From contig CANDCP010000004.1 of NCBI GenBank assembly GCA_947383215.1, forward strand, positions 51,935 through 115,934: 64,000 bases of DNA, read 5' to 3'. This stretch comes from an uncultured Roseburia sp. GTDB lineage: Bacteria > Bacillota > Clostridia > Lachnospirales > Lachnospiraceae. Position 1 is the first letter of the stretch. The number at the start of each line of letters is the position of its first letter. The notes beneath the pieces were generated by a model, which saw only the letters and a program-made list of their open reading frames with translations, had not been told where the DNA came from and ran no database searches. Below, piece after piece: positions 1 to 7,788 of the stretch. The translations under genes and the position numbers were made by a program.

Positions 1-435
1 ATTCACGTCGACGGACGCCACCATTACCGGAATCATATCGGGATCGATCTGCATAATAATCGGCGTCCCCGCAGAATCCGGAAAATCCCCCTCAAGCTGG
101 TCAAGATCTCCCCGCATCTCAATCATAACAGAATCCATGTTCGCGCTCTGCTCATACTCCAGCACCACAACGGAATAACTGTTATATGACATGGAACTGA
201 TATTCTTTATATTTGAAGTCGTCGCCATCGACGCCTCAATCTTCGCGGTCAGCTCCTTCTCCACCTCTTCCGGACTGGCTCCCGGATAAGTTGTAATTAC
301 AATCGCATATGGAAAACTCATATCCGGCAGCAAATCCGTCGTCATTTTTGTCAATGACACCACACCCAACACAATTACGAGCAAAACGCCCACAAACACG
401 GTATAAGGCTTTTTCACACTAAATTTTGAAAACAC
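1..435 (-). CDS. RND-family efflux transporter permease (N-terminal part)
   Basis: Partial gene: 145 codons are visible and the rest lies beyond the left edge. It starts with GTG, preceded by GGAGG seven bases upstream. The N-terminus has a short cytoplasmic stretch (FSKFSVKKPYTVF), one hydrophobic helix at about residues 13-32, and then the TDLLPDMSFP and TTYPGASPEEVE segments. This is the classic opening of AcrB-type RND pumps, where helix 1 leads into the porter subdomain PN1. Such proteins export drugs, lipids or other amphiphiles with proton energy. In Gram-positive clostridia they usually pair with a membrane-fusion-like partner, which would lie outside this window. Family is certain from the N-terminus; substrate is unknown. 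Confidence 0.85.
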   Translation of the reverse strand, partial: MFSKFSVKKPYTVFVGVLLVIVLGVVSLTKMTTDLLPDMSFPYAIVITTYPGASPEEVEKELTAKIEASMATTSNIKNISSMSYNSYSVVVLEYEQSANMDSVMIEMRGDLDQLEGDFPDSAGTPIIMQIDPDMIPVMVASVDVN

Positions 436-488
436 TGCGCTTCCTCCAAAAATTAATTTTAGTAATAGATTTTCTTATGATTTTTTTC

Positions 489-517
489 AGTTTAATCCTT
501 TCTAACCTTTATTTCAA
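489..517 (-). promoter_or_regulatory. Promoter for the RND transporter
   Basis: On the minus strand TTGAAA (512-517) and TAAACT (489-494) are separated by exactly 17 bases, a good sigma-A match. The leader to the GTG start is about 50 bases. Confidence 0.55.
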
Positions 518-563
518 TAACCCCGCGCCAAAGTTTATCTTTTTTTTAGATTCTTTCATAAAA

Positions 564-594
564 TTCACTTTTTCACCAAAAAACATGCTATAAT
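564..594 (+). promoter_or_regulatory. Promoter for the cheC-like gene
   Basis: A perfect TATAAT at 589-594 is followed by about 60 bases of leader to the ATG at 657. The -35 is weak: TTCACT at 564-569 with a 19-base spacer is the best candidate. The promoter is divergent from that of the RND gene. Confidence 0.45.
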
Positions 595-656
595 AGAAAC
601 GTGCTTTGATGTGCACGCAGATAAAACACATAAAATTTTGCAATGGGGGTTACGAC

Positions 657-1265
657 ATGAATGAATTAAACGAAATGCATGTAAGTGTACTGACAGAAAT
701 CGGCAACATTGGTTCCGGTAATGCCGCAACTGCTTTGGCATCACTGCTAAATACATTTGTAGATATTGAAATACCCAATATCCACCTGCCAAACTTCGAA
801 GATGTCCCGGAATTCTTAGGCGGAGCGGATAACCTTGCGCTCGGACTTACCGTCAATCTGACCGGCGACATACAGGGCATGATGCTCGAAATCATCCAAA
901 AGGATTTCGCAAGCCGGCTGATCAATACATTTTACGAAAAAGAAATTTCTTCTCTCTCGGATATTTCCGAAATGGATCTGTCCGTGGTTCGTGAAATGGG
1001 GAACATCACAACGGCCGCATATGTTAATTCTATCGCCAAAATGACAAATACGTTTATCAATATCACTCCTCCGAGGGATTACATCGATACGGTCGGAAAT
1101 ATACTCTCACTCCCGGAACAGCAAATCCATGAGGTCGGAAAAAAGGTATTGTTCATCGACGAACATTTCCGCATTGCGGACACGCAAATCCAAAGCAGTA
1201 TGATACTGATCCTTGAGGTAACCTCCATGGACGTGCTTCTCACAAAACTCGGAATACCTCTCTGA
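657..1265 (+). CDS. cheC: CheC-family chemotaxis phosphatase
   Basis: A 202-residue protein of the CheC/CheX/FliY family, which dephosphorylates CheY-P. Two copies of the phosphatase signature E-x2-N-x22-P are intact: E14/N17/P40 in the N-terminal half (EIGNIGSGNAA) and E113/N116/P139 in the C-terminal half (EMGNITTAAY). Both active sites therefore look competent, as in typical CheC. I chose the ATG at 657 because GGGGG lies nine bases upstream; an in-frame ATG at 606 has no ribosome site and would add a non-conserved 17 residues. No cheD, cheY or flagellar gene is adjacent, so the gene is an orphan here. A chemoreceptor gene lies about 52 kb away in the same window. It has its own promoter and terminator. 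Confidence 0.88.
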   Translation: MNELNEMHVSVLTEIGNIGSGNAATALASLLNTFVDIEIPNIHLPNFEDVPEFLGGADNLALGLTVNLTGDIQGMMLEIIQKDFASRLINTFYEKEISSLSDISEMDLSVVREMGNITTAAYVNSIAKMTNTFINITPPRDYIDTVGNILSLPEQQIHEVGKKVLFIDEHFRIADTQIQSSMILILEVTSMDVLLTKLGIPL

Positions 1266-1293
1266 CAACCGGCGCACCGGACAGATCAAACGG

Positions 1294-1343
1294 CGCAAAA
1301 AGAGCCTGACTTTCACTGCTATATGAAAATCAGGCTTTTTGCG
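1294..1343. terminator. Bidirectional terminator between cheC and the small membrane gene
   Basis: CGCAAAAAGAGCCTGA (from 1294) pairs with TCAGGCTTTTTGCG (ending 1343), with a two-base bulge. T-rich tracts are present in both reading directions, so it can end cheC and the converging small gene. Confidence 0.75.
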
Positions 1344-1384
1344 GGTCCTTTTAAGCACGGCGGACTGAGCTTAACGCCGTCAAG

Positions 1385-1531
1385 CTACATCTCTTCCGAC
1401 GAATCTTCATCCGCAATCGCGGCGGCCGCCCCTGAAACAGCCGAAACAACCGCAATTACGGTAACTACAACAACCAATAACAGCAATGCCCCTAAAAAAA
1501 TAAACAGCCCGGTTTCTGTCATACTTTTCAT
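1385..1531 (-). CDS. Small single-span membrane protein, 48 residues, unknown
   Basis: This short reading frame encodes MKSMTETG, then a strongly hydrophobic helix (about residues 9-33, rich in L/V/I/A) and a short acidic tail ending DEDSSEEM. A second in-frame ATG at 1522 (MTETG) would give 45 residues and has a slightly better ribosome site (GTGAG). Support for it being real: a well-formed promoter (TTGATA-18-TATACT) about 40 bases upstream, a shared terminator downstream, and a composition typical of a one-helix membrane protein with an N-out or N-in acidic tail. I do not recognise the family. Function is unknown. Confidence 0.55.
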   Translation of the reverse strand: MKSMTETGLFIFLGALLLLVVVVTVIAVVSAVSGAAAAIADEDSSEEM

Positions 1532-1570
1532 CTCACTTTTCTTATTCTCAAAATTATGTTTCCGCTACAT

Positions 1571-1600
1571 AGTATAACACATTTGTCCGCTCTCTATCAA
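1571..1600 (-). promoter_or_regulatory. Promoter for the small membrane protein
   Basis: Minus-strand TTGATA (1595-1600) and TATACT (1571-1576) are separated by 18 bases. The promoter points only at the 48-residue frame. Confidence 0.55.
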
Positions 1601-1620
1601 CCGTTTCTTTTGTGTACTAT

Positions 1621-1649
1621 TTGCATATTACAGTAAATACTGCTATAAT
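1621..1649 (+). promoter_or_regulatory. Promoter for the CPBP protease
   Basis: TTGCAT (1621-1626), a 17-base spacer and TATAAT (1644-1649). GGAGG at 1670-1674 then precedes the ATG at 1683. Confidence 0.7.
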
Positions 1650-1682
1650 AAATCATATTTTAAATCATCGGAGGTCTGTTAT

Positions 1683-2558
1683 ATGAAAAAATTCGGACAT
1701 ATTTTATTCTGCGGCGTTCCAATTTTACTTGCATTTGCAGTGCAGTTTCTCGTGTCAATCCCGGCAGTCGGGATCCGCTTTCTCTCTGCGCTGATAAACG
1801 AAAGCCCGGGCGCCTCTTTTTATAACTTTTACAATGATCTGTTATACTCGTTTATGGACAGCTCGTTCACTTCGTGGATCAGCCTGTTTTATTCGATCGC
1901 GACAATCATTATCTTCAGTCTGTGGTATCAGAAACGCTTTCACGCGCTCGATGTAGCGGCTATCCCGTCCCATTTTAACGGGAAACTCATTCTGGGTATC
2001 GTGCTGCTGACGCCCGGACTGCAATACGCCACAACTTATCTGATTAACTTTATTTCCATGCTCAGGCCGCAGTGGCTGCGCTCTTACGAATCGTTGATGG
2101 AGACCGCGGGGCTGACGGACGTATCGCTGATCCTCGCATGTTACGCGGTTGTGCTCGGCCCCATCAGCGAAGAATTAATTTACCGCGGCGTTACTTTGTC
2201 ATACGCAAAAAAAGAGCTGCCTTTCTGGGCGGCCAATCTCACGCAGTCCATTCTGTTCGGCGTGTACCATATGAATATCCTGCAGGGGATCTACGCATTT
2301 TTTATCGGTCTCTTCCTGGGATTTGTCTGTCATAAAACAAAGAGCATCTTTCCGTCTATGCTTCTGCATATCTGCTTTAACCTCTGGGGCGTATTTGCGA
2401 CAAACGAACTCTTTATGTATAAAATCGATACGCCGTTTTTCTTTATTTTTTGGCTGGTTGCGGGGATCCTTCTGACGGTCCTTGGCATGTTTTTCATAAA
2501 AAGCGGTTCCGGGACACGTAACGTCGTCCGCGAGACGGACGGACCTTTTGACATGTAA
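1683..2558 (+). CDS. CPBP-family intramembrane metalloprotease
   Basis: A 291-residue polytopic membrane protein of the CPBP (CAAX protease/bacteriocin-processing, Abi) family. The three conserved motifs are present in order: EExxxR at E163-E164-R168 (SEELIYRG), FxxxH at H196 (FGVYH), and HxxxN at H229-N233. They form the glutamate/histidine active site inside the membrane. About seven or eight hydrophobic helices are visible from residue 8 to residue 280. Clostridial members are linked to bacteriocin self-immunity or processing of small peptides, but no such peptide gene is next to it, so the substrate is unknown. Monocistronic: own promoter, GGAGG ribosome site. It converges on cbiO with only nine bases between the stop codons. 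Confidence 0.85.
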   Translation: MKKFGHILFCGVPILLAFAVQFLVSIPAVGIRFLSALINESPGASFYNFYNDLLYSFMDSSFTSWISLFYSIATIIIFSLWYQKRFHALDVAAIPSHFNGKLILGIVLLTPGLQYATTYLINFISMLRPQWLRSYESLMETAGLTDVSLILACYAVVLGPISEELIYRGVTLSYAKKELPFWAANLTQSILFGVYHMNILQGIYAFFIGLFLGFVCHKTKSIFPSMLLHICFNLWGVFATNELFMYKIDTPFFFIFWLVAGILLTVLGMFFIKSGSGTRNVVRETDGPFDM

Positions 2559-2567
2559 AAATACCTT

Positions 2568-3326
2568 TTATGCAGGCGGAGGCAACGCGCCTCCGTCTGC
2601 CGAAAATCGAAGCGGCAGTTCAAGGCCGCAGCTTAAAAGCAGCTTTTGATCACGCAGGATTTCTTTTGTCTTCCCGTCCTTTTGAATCTTTCCTTCATAA
2701 AGCAATATTGTCCTCTCGCACGTATCCCATATCATATCCAGATCGTGGCTCGCAATGATTTTCGGAAACGAAAACCCGTTCAGCAAATGAATCAAGTTTC
2801 TCCTGTTTCCGGGATCAAGCGCAACCGTAGGCTCATCCAAGAGCATAAAAGACGGCCGCATAGACAAAACGCCCGCAATCGCCGCCAGCTTTTTTTCACC
2901 GCCCGACATTTTATAAATCTGCTTCTTTCGCAGATGCGGAATATGAACCATTTCAAGCGCCGCCTCCACGCGTTTTTTCACTTCCTCCTCCCCCAGTCCA
3001 TAGTTTCTCGGCGCAAACGCGACATCCTCAAATACCGTCGTCAGAAAAAGCTGGCTGTCAGAATCCTGGAATACATATCCCGTCTTCTCGCGTATCTTCG
3101 ATAAATTTTGTTTATTTACTAAGAGCCCGTCTATGCAGATTGTTCCCTCCGCGATCGGACACAGTCCCACCATCAGCTTAAGCAGCGTAGACTTTCCCAC
3201 ACCGTTTGCGCCGATCAAACCGATGCTCTCATTCCCGCTCACCGAAAACGAAATGTGATCCAAAACGTTTTCTCCCGCCTCATACGAAAATGAAACATCC
3301 CTTAACTCCATCGCATTTTGTCCCAT
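2568..3326 (-). CDS. cbiO: Cobalt/nickel ECF transporter ATPase CbiO
   Basis: A 252-residue ABC ATPase. Walker A is GANGVGKS at 39-46, a Q-loop follows at about 87, the signature SGGEK is at 141-145, and Walker B with its glutamate (MLLDEP) is at 161-166. The H-loop histidine (ASHD) follows at about residue 194. The short form and the position after cbiMN and cbiQ identify it as the energising subunit of a group I ECF importer for Co2+ or Ni2+. It is last in the minus-strand operon, 15 bases after cbiQ. The 3' end of the coding region (about the last ten codons, ending LPPPA) itself forms the transcription terminator stem, so the C-terminal residues are constrained by RNA structure. Confidence 0.9.
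   Translation of the reverse strand: MGQNAMELRDVSFSYEAGENVLDHISFSVSGNESIGLIGANGVGKSTLLKLMVGLCPIAEGTICIDGLLVNKQNLSKIREKTGYVFQDSDSQLFLTTVFEDVAFAPRNYGLGEEEVKKRVEAALEMVHIPHLRKKQIYKMSGGEKKLAAIAGVLSMRPSFMLLDEPTVALDPGNRRNLIHLLNGFSFPKIIASHDLDMIWDTCERTILLYEGKIQKDGKTKEILRDQKLLLSCGLELPLRFSADGGALPPPA
2572..2600 (-). terminator. Terminator embedded in the 3' end of cbiO
   Basis: A 12-base stem: 2589-2600 pairs with 2572-2583 around the loop AACGC. In the minus direction it is followed by ATAAAAGGTATTTTT. It overlaps the last codons of cbiO and sits immediately after the converging CPBP stop. Confidence 0.6.
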
Positions 3327-3341
3327 CTTCTTTTCCTTTCT

Positions 3342-4109
3342 CTATCCTATCCGCAACGCAACGAACGCGGCCAGCCACACAAGCAAGTAACCGATATCCC
3401 TTTGCCTGCATTTTGAGACGGCCGCGCAGGAAAACTCGCCCTGATACCCCCGCATAAGCATACTGTCGTATACCCTCGACGCCCTGTCCGCGCTGCGGAG
3501 CAAAAGCTGCCCGGCAAACGAGCCCCACACCTTAAAGTGCACGCCCTTCTGTCCCGGGGACCGCAGCGCGTACGCCTGCGCCATGCGCTGCGCTTCCTCC
3601 AAAAGCACGCTGATATAACGATACGTCAAAAGCAGCTGCGTCACAAAAACAGCCGGCACATGCATTTTTCTTAGAGAAAAGCAAATCTTTTCGACAGGCG
3701 TCGTCGCAATCAGCAGGTAGGAAGCGAGAACGCTATAAACGCCCTTGATCAAAAGCGCGGCCATCGAAACCATCCCCCCTGTAATTCCGATCTCCCCGGC
3801 GTAAAATAGGATCTTGCGGTCAAACAGCGGATTAAAAATTCCAGCCGCGCACACGAACGGCAAAATAAAACGCAGCCTTCTCAACGCGTCAAAGAAAGAA
3901 AGGTCGCCCAGAATAAAAATCACGATCGGATAAACTCCCATCAGAATTAGCCGCGGTAACTGATATTTACCGTAAGACACAACAAACGCGATATAAAAGA
4001 CTGTCAGAATCAATTTGACCGACGGATAAATACGATGAATCCACCGGTCCGCTCCCGCAATACTGTCCACCCGATGAAGCTCTCTTACAGCGCCTTCTAT
4101 TTTACTCAT
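3342..4109 (-). CDS. cbiQ: Energy-coupling transmembrane protein CbiQ
   Basis: A 255-residue membrane protein of the CbiQ/EcfT family, the coupling subunit that joins the CbiO ATPase to the metal-binding CbiM. It begins MSKIEGAVRELHRVDS, contains DRWIHRIYPSVKL near the N-terminus (typical of CbiQ: short helix before TM1), five or six hydrophobic spans, and the arginine-rich coupling segment (AQAYALRSPG, then DRASRVYDSMLMRGY) that contacts the ATPase. The start at 4109 overlaps the cbiMN stop as ATGA, indicating translational coupling. An upstream in-frame start would lie inside cbiMN and is less likely. Confidence 0.87.
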   Translation of the reverse strand: MSKIEGAVRELHRVDSIAGADRWIHRIYPSVKLILTVFYIAFVVSYGKYQLPRLILMGVYPIVIFILGDLSFFDALRRLRFILPFVCAAGIFNPLFDRKILFYAGEIGITGGMVSMAALLIKGVYSVLASYLLIATTPVEKICFSLRKMHVPAVFVTQLLLTYRYISVLLEEAQRMAQAYALRSPGQKGVHFKVWGSFAGQLLLRSADRASRVYDSMLMRGYQGEFSCAAVSKCRQRDIGYLLVWLAAFVALRIG

Positions 4110-5104
4110 TTTATCCTTTTCTTCCCCCAAAACCGAATTGCGTAACACACGCCGACACACAGGGCAAGTACAAAGACGGCTCCCACAATGCCGGAGCAGG
4201 AAGTTCCCATTCTATTCTCCGATTCGGGAAACGCATAGTCCGGCAACAGCGAGGTCGCACTTTGAATTCCCTCCGCCGCGGCATATACGCCGCCCCCTTC
4301 CGCCTCAATTTCCTCCGCTTTCGCCACCTGTTGTATCGACCACTCCAGCCCGTCCGGGTAAGACGAGGCCGCAAGAGAAAGGCCGGCCCCGGTTATAACC
4401 GCAAACACGCCAAGAACCGCAATCGTCCTCTTATAAGAAAACCTGTTTTGCCTGCCGCTTTTTCCCTTGTCATCAAGCAGCTCCGGCCGCGCCTGATATA
4501 CAAATAAAAGCACCGCCGCCGTAATCGCTCCCTCGACAAAGCCGATTGCCAGATGAATCGGCTGCATTACCGCAACAAACGCAGAAAAAGGGAGCTTTGT
4601 GACGCCTGAGAGCAAGGTCTCGACCGCCACGGAAAACGCGCCCAGCTGAAGCGTAAGCATGCTTGCGATCAGCGAACCCGCAAGAATCCTTCCGCCGCTT
4701 AACCGCCGTCTCGTCATCGGCCGCCAGATCAGATAATATCCGACAAAGCACCCGTAAAACGCCATATTCCACACATTACATCCAAGCGCCAGAAGACCGC
4801 CGTCCGCAAAAAGCAGGCACTGTATCAACAGCACGCCGATCATGGTCAAAAAACCTGCATAAGGCCCAAGCAGCGCCGTCGCCATTACTCCACCGCACAG
4901 ATGACCGGAAGATCCCGTCCCCGGAATCGTAAAATTAATCATCTGCGCCGTAAATACGAACGCCCCCATCACTCCCATAAGCGGAATTTTCTTTATATCG
5001 TCCTCATGTTTTACTCTCTTCACCGAATATGCCGCAGCCGCCGTCGACGCGGCGTACATCGCCCCCGCCACAGCCGGCGAGACAAGCGCGTCTGCCATAT
5101 GCAT
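4106..5104 (-). CDS. cbiM: CbiM-CbiN fusion, metal-binding subunit of the Co/Ni ECF transporter
   Basis: A 332-residue fusion. Residues 1 to about 205 are CbiM: the start MHMADALVSP carries the N-terminal histidine that ligates the metal, followed by conserved GTGSSGHLCGG and LFADGGLLALGCNVWNM segments and about six helices. After a basic linker (DKGKSGRQNRFSYKR) comes a CbiN/PDGLE domain: a helix, then SSYPDGLEW (about residue 241), an extracytoplasmic loop, and a last helix at about 303-325. CbiN is usually a separate small gene; here both functions are joined. Start at 5104 is set by AGGAGGG seven bases upstream and by the required N-terminal Met-His; longer frames add 29 unconserved residues. 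Cobalt or nickel cannot be told apart by eye. Confidence 0.88.
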   Translation of the reverse strand: MHMADALVSPAVAGAMYAASTAAAAYSVKRVKHEDDIKKIPLMGVMGAFVFTAQMINFTIPGTGSSGHLCGGVMATALLGPYAGFLTMIGVLLIQCLLFADGGLLALGCNVWNMAFYGCFVGYYLIWRPMTRRRLSGGRILAGSLIASMLTLQLGAFSVAVETLLSGVTKLPFSAFVAVMQPIHLAIGFVEGAITAAVLLFVYQARPELLDDKGKSGRQNRFSYKRTIAVLGVFAVITGAGLSLAASSYPDGLEWSIQQVAKAEEIEAEGGGVYAAAEGIQSATSLLPDYAFPESENRMGTSCSGIVGAVFVLALCVGVCYAIRFWGKKRIK

Positions 5105-5135
5105 AAAATATCCCTCCTTCCGGCTCATACGCCTT

Positions 5136-5164
5136 ATCTTAACACTGTAAAAAGGCATATACAA
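5136..5164 (-). promoter_or_regulatory. Promoter of the cbiMN-Q-O operon
   Basis: Minus-strand TTGTAT (5159-5164), 17 bases, TAAGAT (5136-5141), about 30 bases before the start. The leader is too short to hold a cobalamin riboswitch. Confidence 0.55.
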
Positions 5165-5228
5165 GCCACCCGGGGGGATATTTATAAACACAGAATTATT
5201 ATTTAAGATTCGATATACAAAAGGTTTT

Positions 5229-7700
5229 TTACTCTTCCTCTTTCATCTCCACCGTAATTTTCTTCAGTTTCCAGATATCGTCTACATATTCCTGAATCGT
5301 ACGGTCAGAGGAAAACTTCCCTGATTTTGCCACATTTAAAATCGCGCTTCTCGCCCATCTCTTCTCATCCTTATACGCTTCCATTACACGCTTCTGCGCC
5401 TCGGCGTAGGAACGGAAATCTGCCAAAATGAAATACATATCCGCACGGCTTGTACACTGCGTATTCAACAGAGAATTGTACAGGTCACGGAACATTTCGG
5501 AATCGTTGCGGGAATATGCGCCGTTGATCAGCTGCATTAATACTGTGCGGACATCCTGATCACTGTTAAAGATCTGCATCGGATCGTAATCGCGATTCTG
5601 CTCATGCGCGATAACCTCGTCGGAACTCATACCAAAGATAAACGCGTGCTCCTCGCCTACTTCCTCCACAATTTCTACATTGGCGCCGTCCATCGTTCCA
5701 AGCGTTAACGCGCCGTTTAACATAAATTTCATATTTCCCGTACCGGAAGCCTCTTTGCTCGCCGTCGAGATCTGCTCGCTGACATCCGCCGCGGCAAAAA
5801 TTATTTCTGCGTTCGATACGCGGTAATCCTCGATAAAAACGACCTTAATTTTTCCGTCGATGCTCTTATCATTATTGACGACATCCGCAACGGAGTTAAT
5901 CAGCTTAATGGTCAGCTTCGCATTCTTATATCCGGCCGCCGCCTTTGCGCCGAAAATAAATGTTCTCGGAATAAATTCCATTTCCGGATGCTCTTTTAAC
6001 TGATTATATAAATACATGACATGCAGAATATTCAAAAGCTGACGCTTGTACTCATGCAGACGCTTTACCTGCACGTCAAAGATCGAGCGCGGATTTACCT
6101 CTATACCGTTGTGTTCTAAGATATATTTTGCAAGACGCAGCTTATTCTGATATTTGATATTCATAAATTCCTGCTGGGCCTTCTCGTCGTCCGCATAGAT
6201 TGCAAGCTTGTCAATATGGGCCAGATTCGTAATCCAGTCGTTTCCGATATGATCCGTCACCCATTTTGCAAGCAGCGGATTTCCGTGAAGCAGGAACCGA
6301 CGCTGTGTGATACCGTTTGTCTTGTTGTTGAATTTTTCCGGGAACATCTGATAAAACTCTTTCAGTTCCTGATTCTTTAAAATTTCCGTGTGCAGACGCG
6401 CCACGCCGTTCACCGAATACCCGGCGCAAATTGCAAGATGCGCCATCTTTACCTGCCCGTCATAGACAATGGACATCTTCTGCACTTTGTTGTAATCCCC
6501 CGGGAATTTCTTCTGAATATCGAGAACAAACCGGCGGTTAATCTCCTCCACAATCTGATAGATTCTCGGAAGAAGTCTTGAGAAAATTTCAATCGGCCAT
6601 TTTTCCAATGCCTCTGCCATGATCGTATGATTTGTATACGCGCACGTCTTCGTTGTAAGATTCCATGCGTCGTCCCAATCTAAGCCTTCCTCGTCTACAA
6701 GGATACGCATCAGCTCTGCAACCGCAACCGTCGGATGCGTATCGTTCATCTGAATCGTCACCTTCTCCGGCAGCATATGAATGTCGGAGTGCGCCTTTTT
6801 GAACCTCGCAATCGCGCGCTGCAAGCTTGCGGAGACAAAGAAATACTGCTGTTTTAAACGCAGCTCCTTTCCCGCAATGTGATTGTCGTTCGGATACAAA
6901 ACCTCCACCAGGTTTTTCGCAAGATTCTGCTGCTCTACGGCTTTGTGGTAATCTCCCTTATCAAACGAATCGAGCTGGAACACCTCCACCGGCTGCGCGT
7001 CCCAGATCATCAGCGTATTTACCACATTGTTATCATATCCCACAATCGGCATATCGTACGGCACCGCAAGAATGGACTGGTAATCCTTCTGCACAAACTT
7101 TGTTCTGCCGTCCCCCTGTACTTCCGCGGTTACATACCCTCCGAATTTAACCTCAAAGGAATGCTCCGGTCTGCGCAATTCAAACGGATATCCGTTTTTC
7201 AGCCAGTTATCCGGCACCTCCACCTGATAACCGTCCTCAATCTTTTGCTTAAACATGCCGAAACGGTAACGAATCCCGCACCCGTACGCCGGATATCCAA
7301 GCGTTGCAAGCGACTCCATAAAGCAGGCCGCAAGTCGTCCAAGGCCGCCGTTTCCAAGCGCCGGATCCGGCTCCTGATCCTCAATAATATCCAGGTTCAG
7401 CCCCATCTCCTTAAGCGCCTCCCGAATCTCTTCATCGGCTGTCAGATTAATAAGGTTATTGCCCAGGGCACGTCCCATCAAAAACTCCATAGACATATAA
7501 TAAACGAACTTCGGGTCTTCCTTGTCAAACGCCTGCTGTGTCGCGAGCCACTCGTCAATAATCACGTCCTTCACCGCATATGAAACCGCCTGAAAGATCT
7601 CCTGCTGCGTCGCCTCGTCCAGCGTTTTTCTGAAAAGAATTTTTACACTCTCTGTCACACTTTTTTTGAAAGCTTCTTTTTCAAACATTTTGCTTTTCAT
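5229..7700 (-). CDS. glgP: Glycogen/starch phosphorylase
   Basis: An 823-residue GT35 enzyme that uses phosphate to release glucose-1-phosphate from alpha-1,4-glucans. Diagnostic segments: EDQEPDPALGNGGLGRLAACF near the N-terminus, MNDTHPT in the middle, VKRLHEYKRQLLN, and the pyridoxal-phosphate lysine in EASGTGNMKFMLNGA. Length matches the family. Start at 7700 (MKSKMFEKEAF) is preceded by AGGAGG; the frame stays open for 42 more codons upstream, but that stretch overlaps the ileS terminator and is not conserved. It follows ileS on the same strand but is separated from it by a strong terminator, so it probably has separate transcription. No other glycogen gene is in the window. Confidence 0.95.
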   Translation of the reverse strand: MKSKMFEKEAFKKSVTESVKILFRKTLDEATQQEIFQAVSYAVKDVIIDEWLATQQAFDKEDPKFVYYMSMEFLMGRALGNNLINLTADEEIREALKEMGLNLDIIEDQEPDPALGNGGLGRLAACFMESLATLGYPAYGCGIRYRFGMFKQKIEDGYQVEVPDNWLKNGYPFELRRPEHSFEVKFGGYVTAEVQGDGRTKFVQKDYQSILAVPYDMPIVGYDNNVVNTLMIWDAQPVEVFQLDSFDKGDYHKAVEQQNLAKNLVEVLYPNDNHIAGKELRLKQQYFFVSASLQRAIARFKKAHSDIHMLPEKVTIQMNDTHPTVAVAELMRILVDEEGLDWDDAWNLTTKTCAYTNHTIMAEALEKWPIEIFSRLLPRIYQIVEEINRRFVLDIQKKFPGDYNKVQKMSIVYDGQVKMAHLAICAGYSVNGVARLHTEILKNQELKEFYQMFPEKFNNKTNGITQRRFLLHGNPLLAKWVTDHIGNDWITNLAHIDKLAIYADDEKAQQEFMNIKYQNKLRLAKYILEHNGIEVNPRSIFDVQVKRLHEYKRQLLNILHVMYLYNQLKEHPEMEFIPRTFIFGAKAAAGYKNAKLTIKLINSVADVVNNDKSIDGKIKVVFIEDYRVSNAEIIFAAADVSEQISTASKEASGTGNMKFMLNGALTLGTMDGANVEIVEEVGEEHAFIFGMSSDEVIAHEQNRDYDPMQIFNSDQDVRTVLMQLINGAYSRNDSEMFRDLYNSLLNTQCTSRADMYFILADFRSYAEAQKRVMEAYKDEKRWARSAILNVAKSGKFSSDRTIQEYVDDIWKLKKITVEMKEEE

Positions 7701-7735
7701 TGCTTGCTCCTCCTTTGGATTCTCTCCCTGTTTCA

Positions 7736-7761
7736 GAAAAAAAGGAGAGCGGGCTCTCCTT
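7736..7761 (-). terminator. Terminator of ileS
   Basis: Perfect 8-bp stem AAGGAGAG/CTCTCCTT with a CCCG loop (arms 7754-7761 and 7742-7749). A run of seven U residues follows in the minus direction. Confidence 0.9.
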
Positions 7762-7788
7762 ACTCCTGCTCCTCTTTTTCCGTTTTTC

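Noticed and set aside
1323-1577. An 84-codon plus-strand frame overlapping the small membrane gene
   Set aside because: It begins inside the cheC terminator without a ribosome site; the minus-strand 48-residue frame has a promoter and a membrane-protein composition.
5105-5228. Possible cobalamin or NiCo riboswitch before cbiMN
   Set aside because: The promoter lies only about 30 bases from the start, and no conserved riboswitch boxes were seen.
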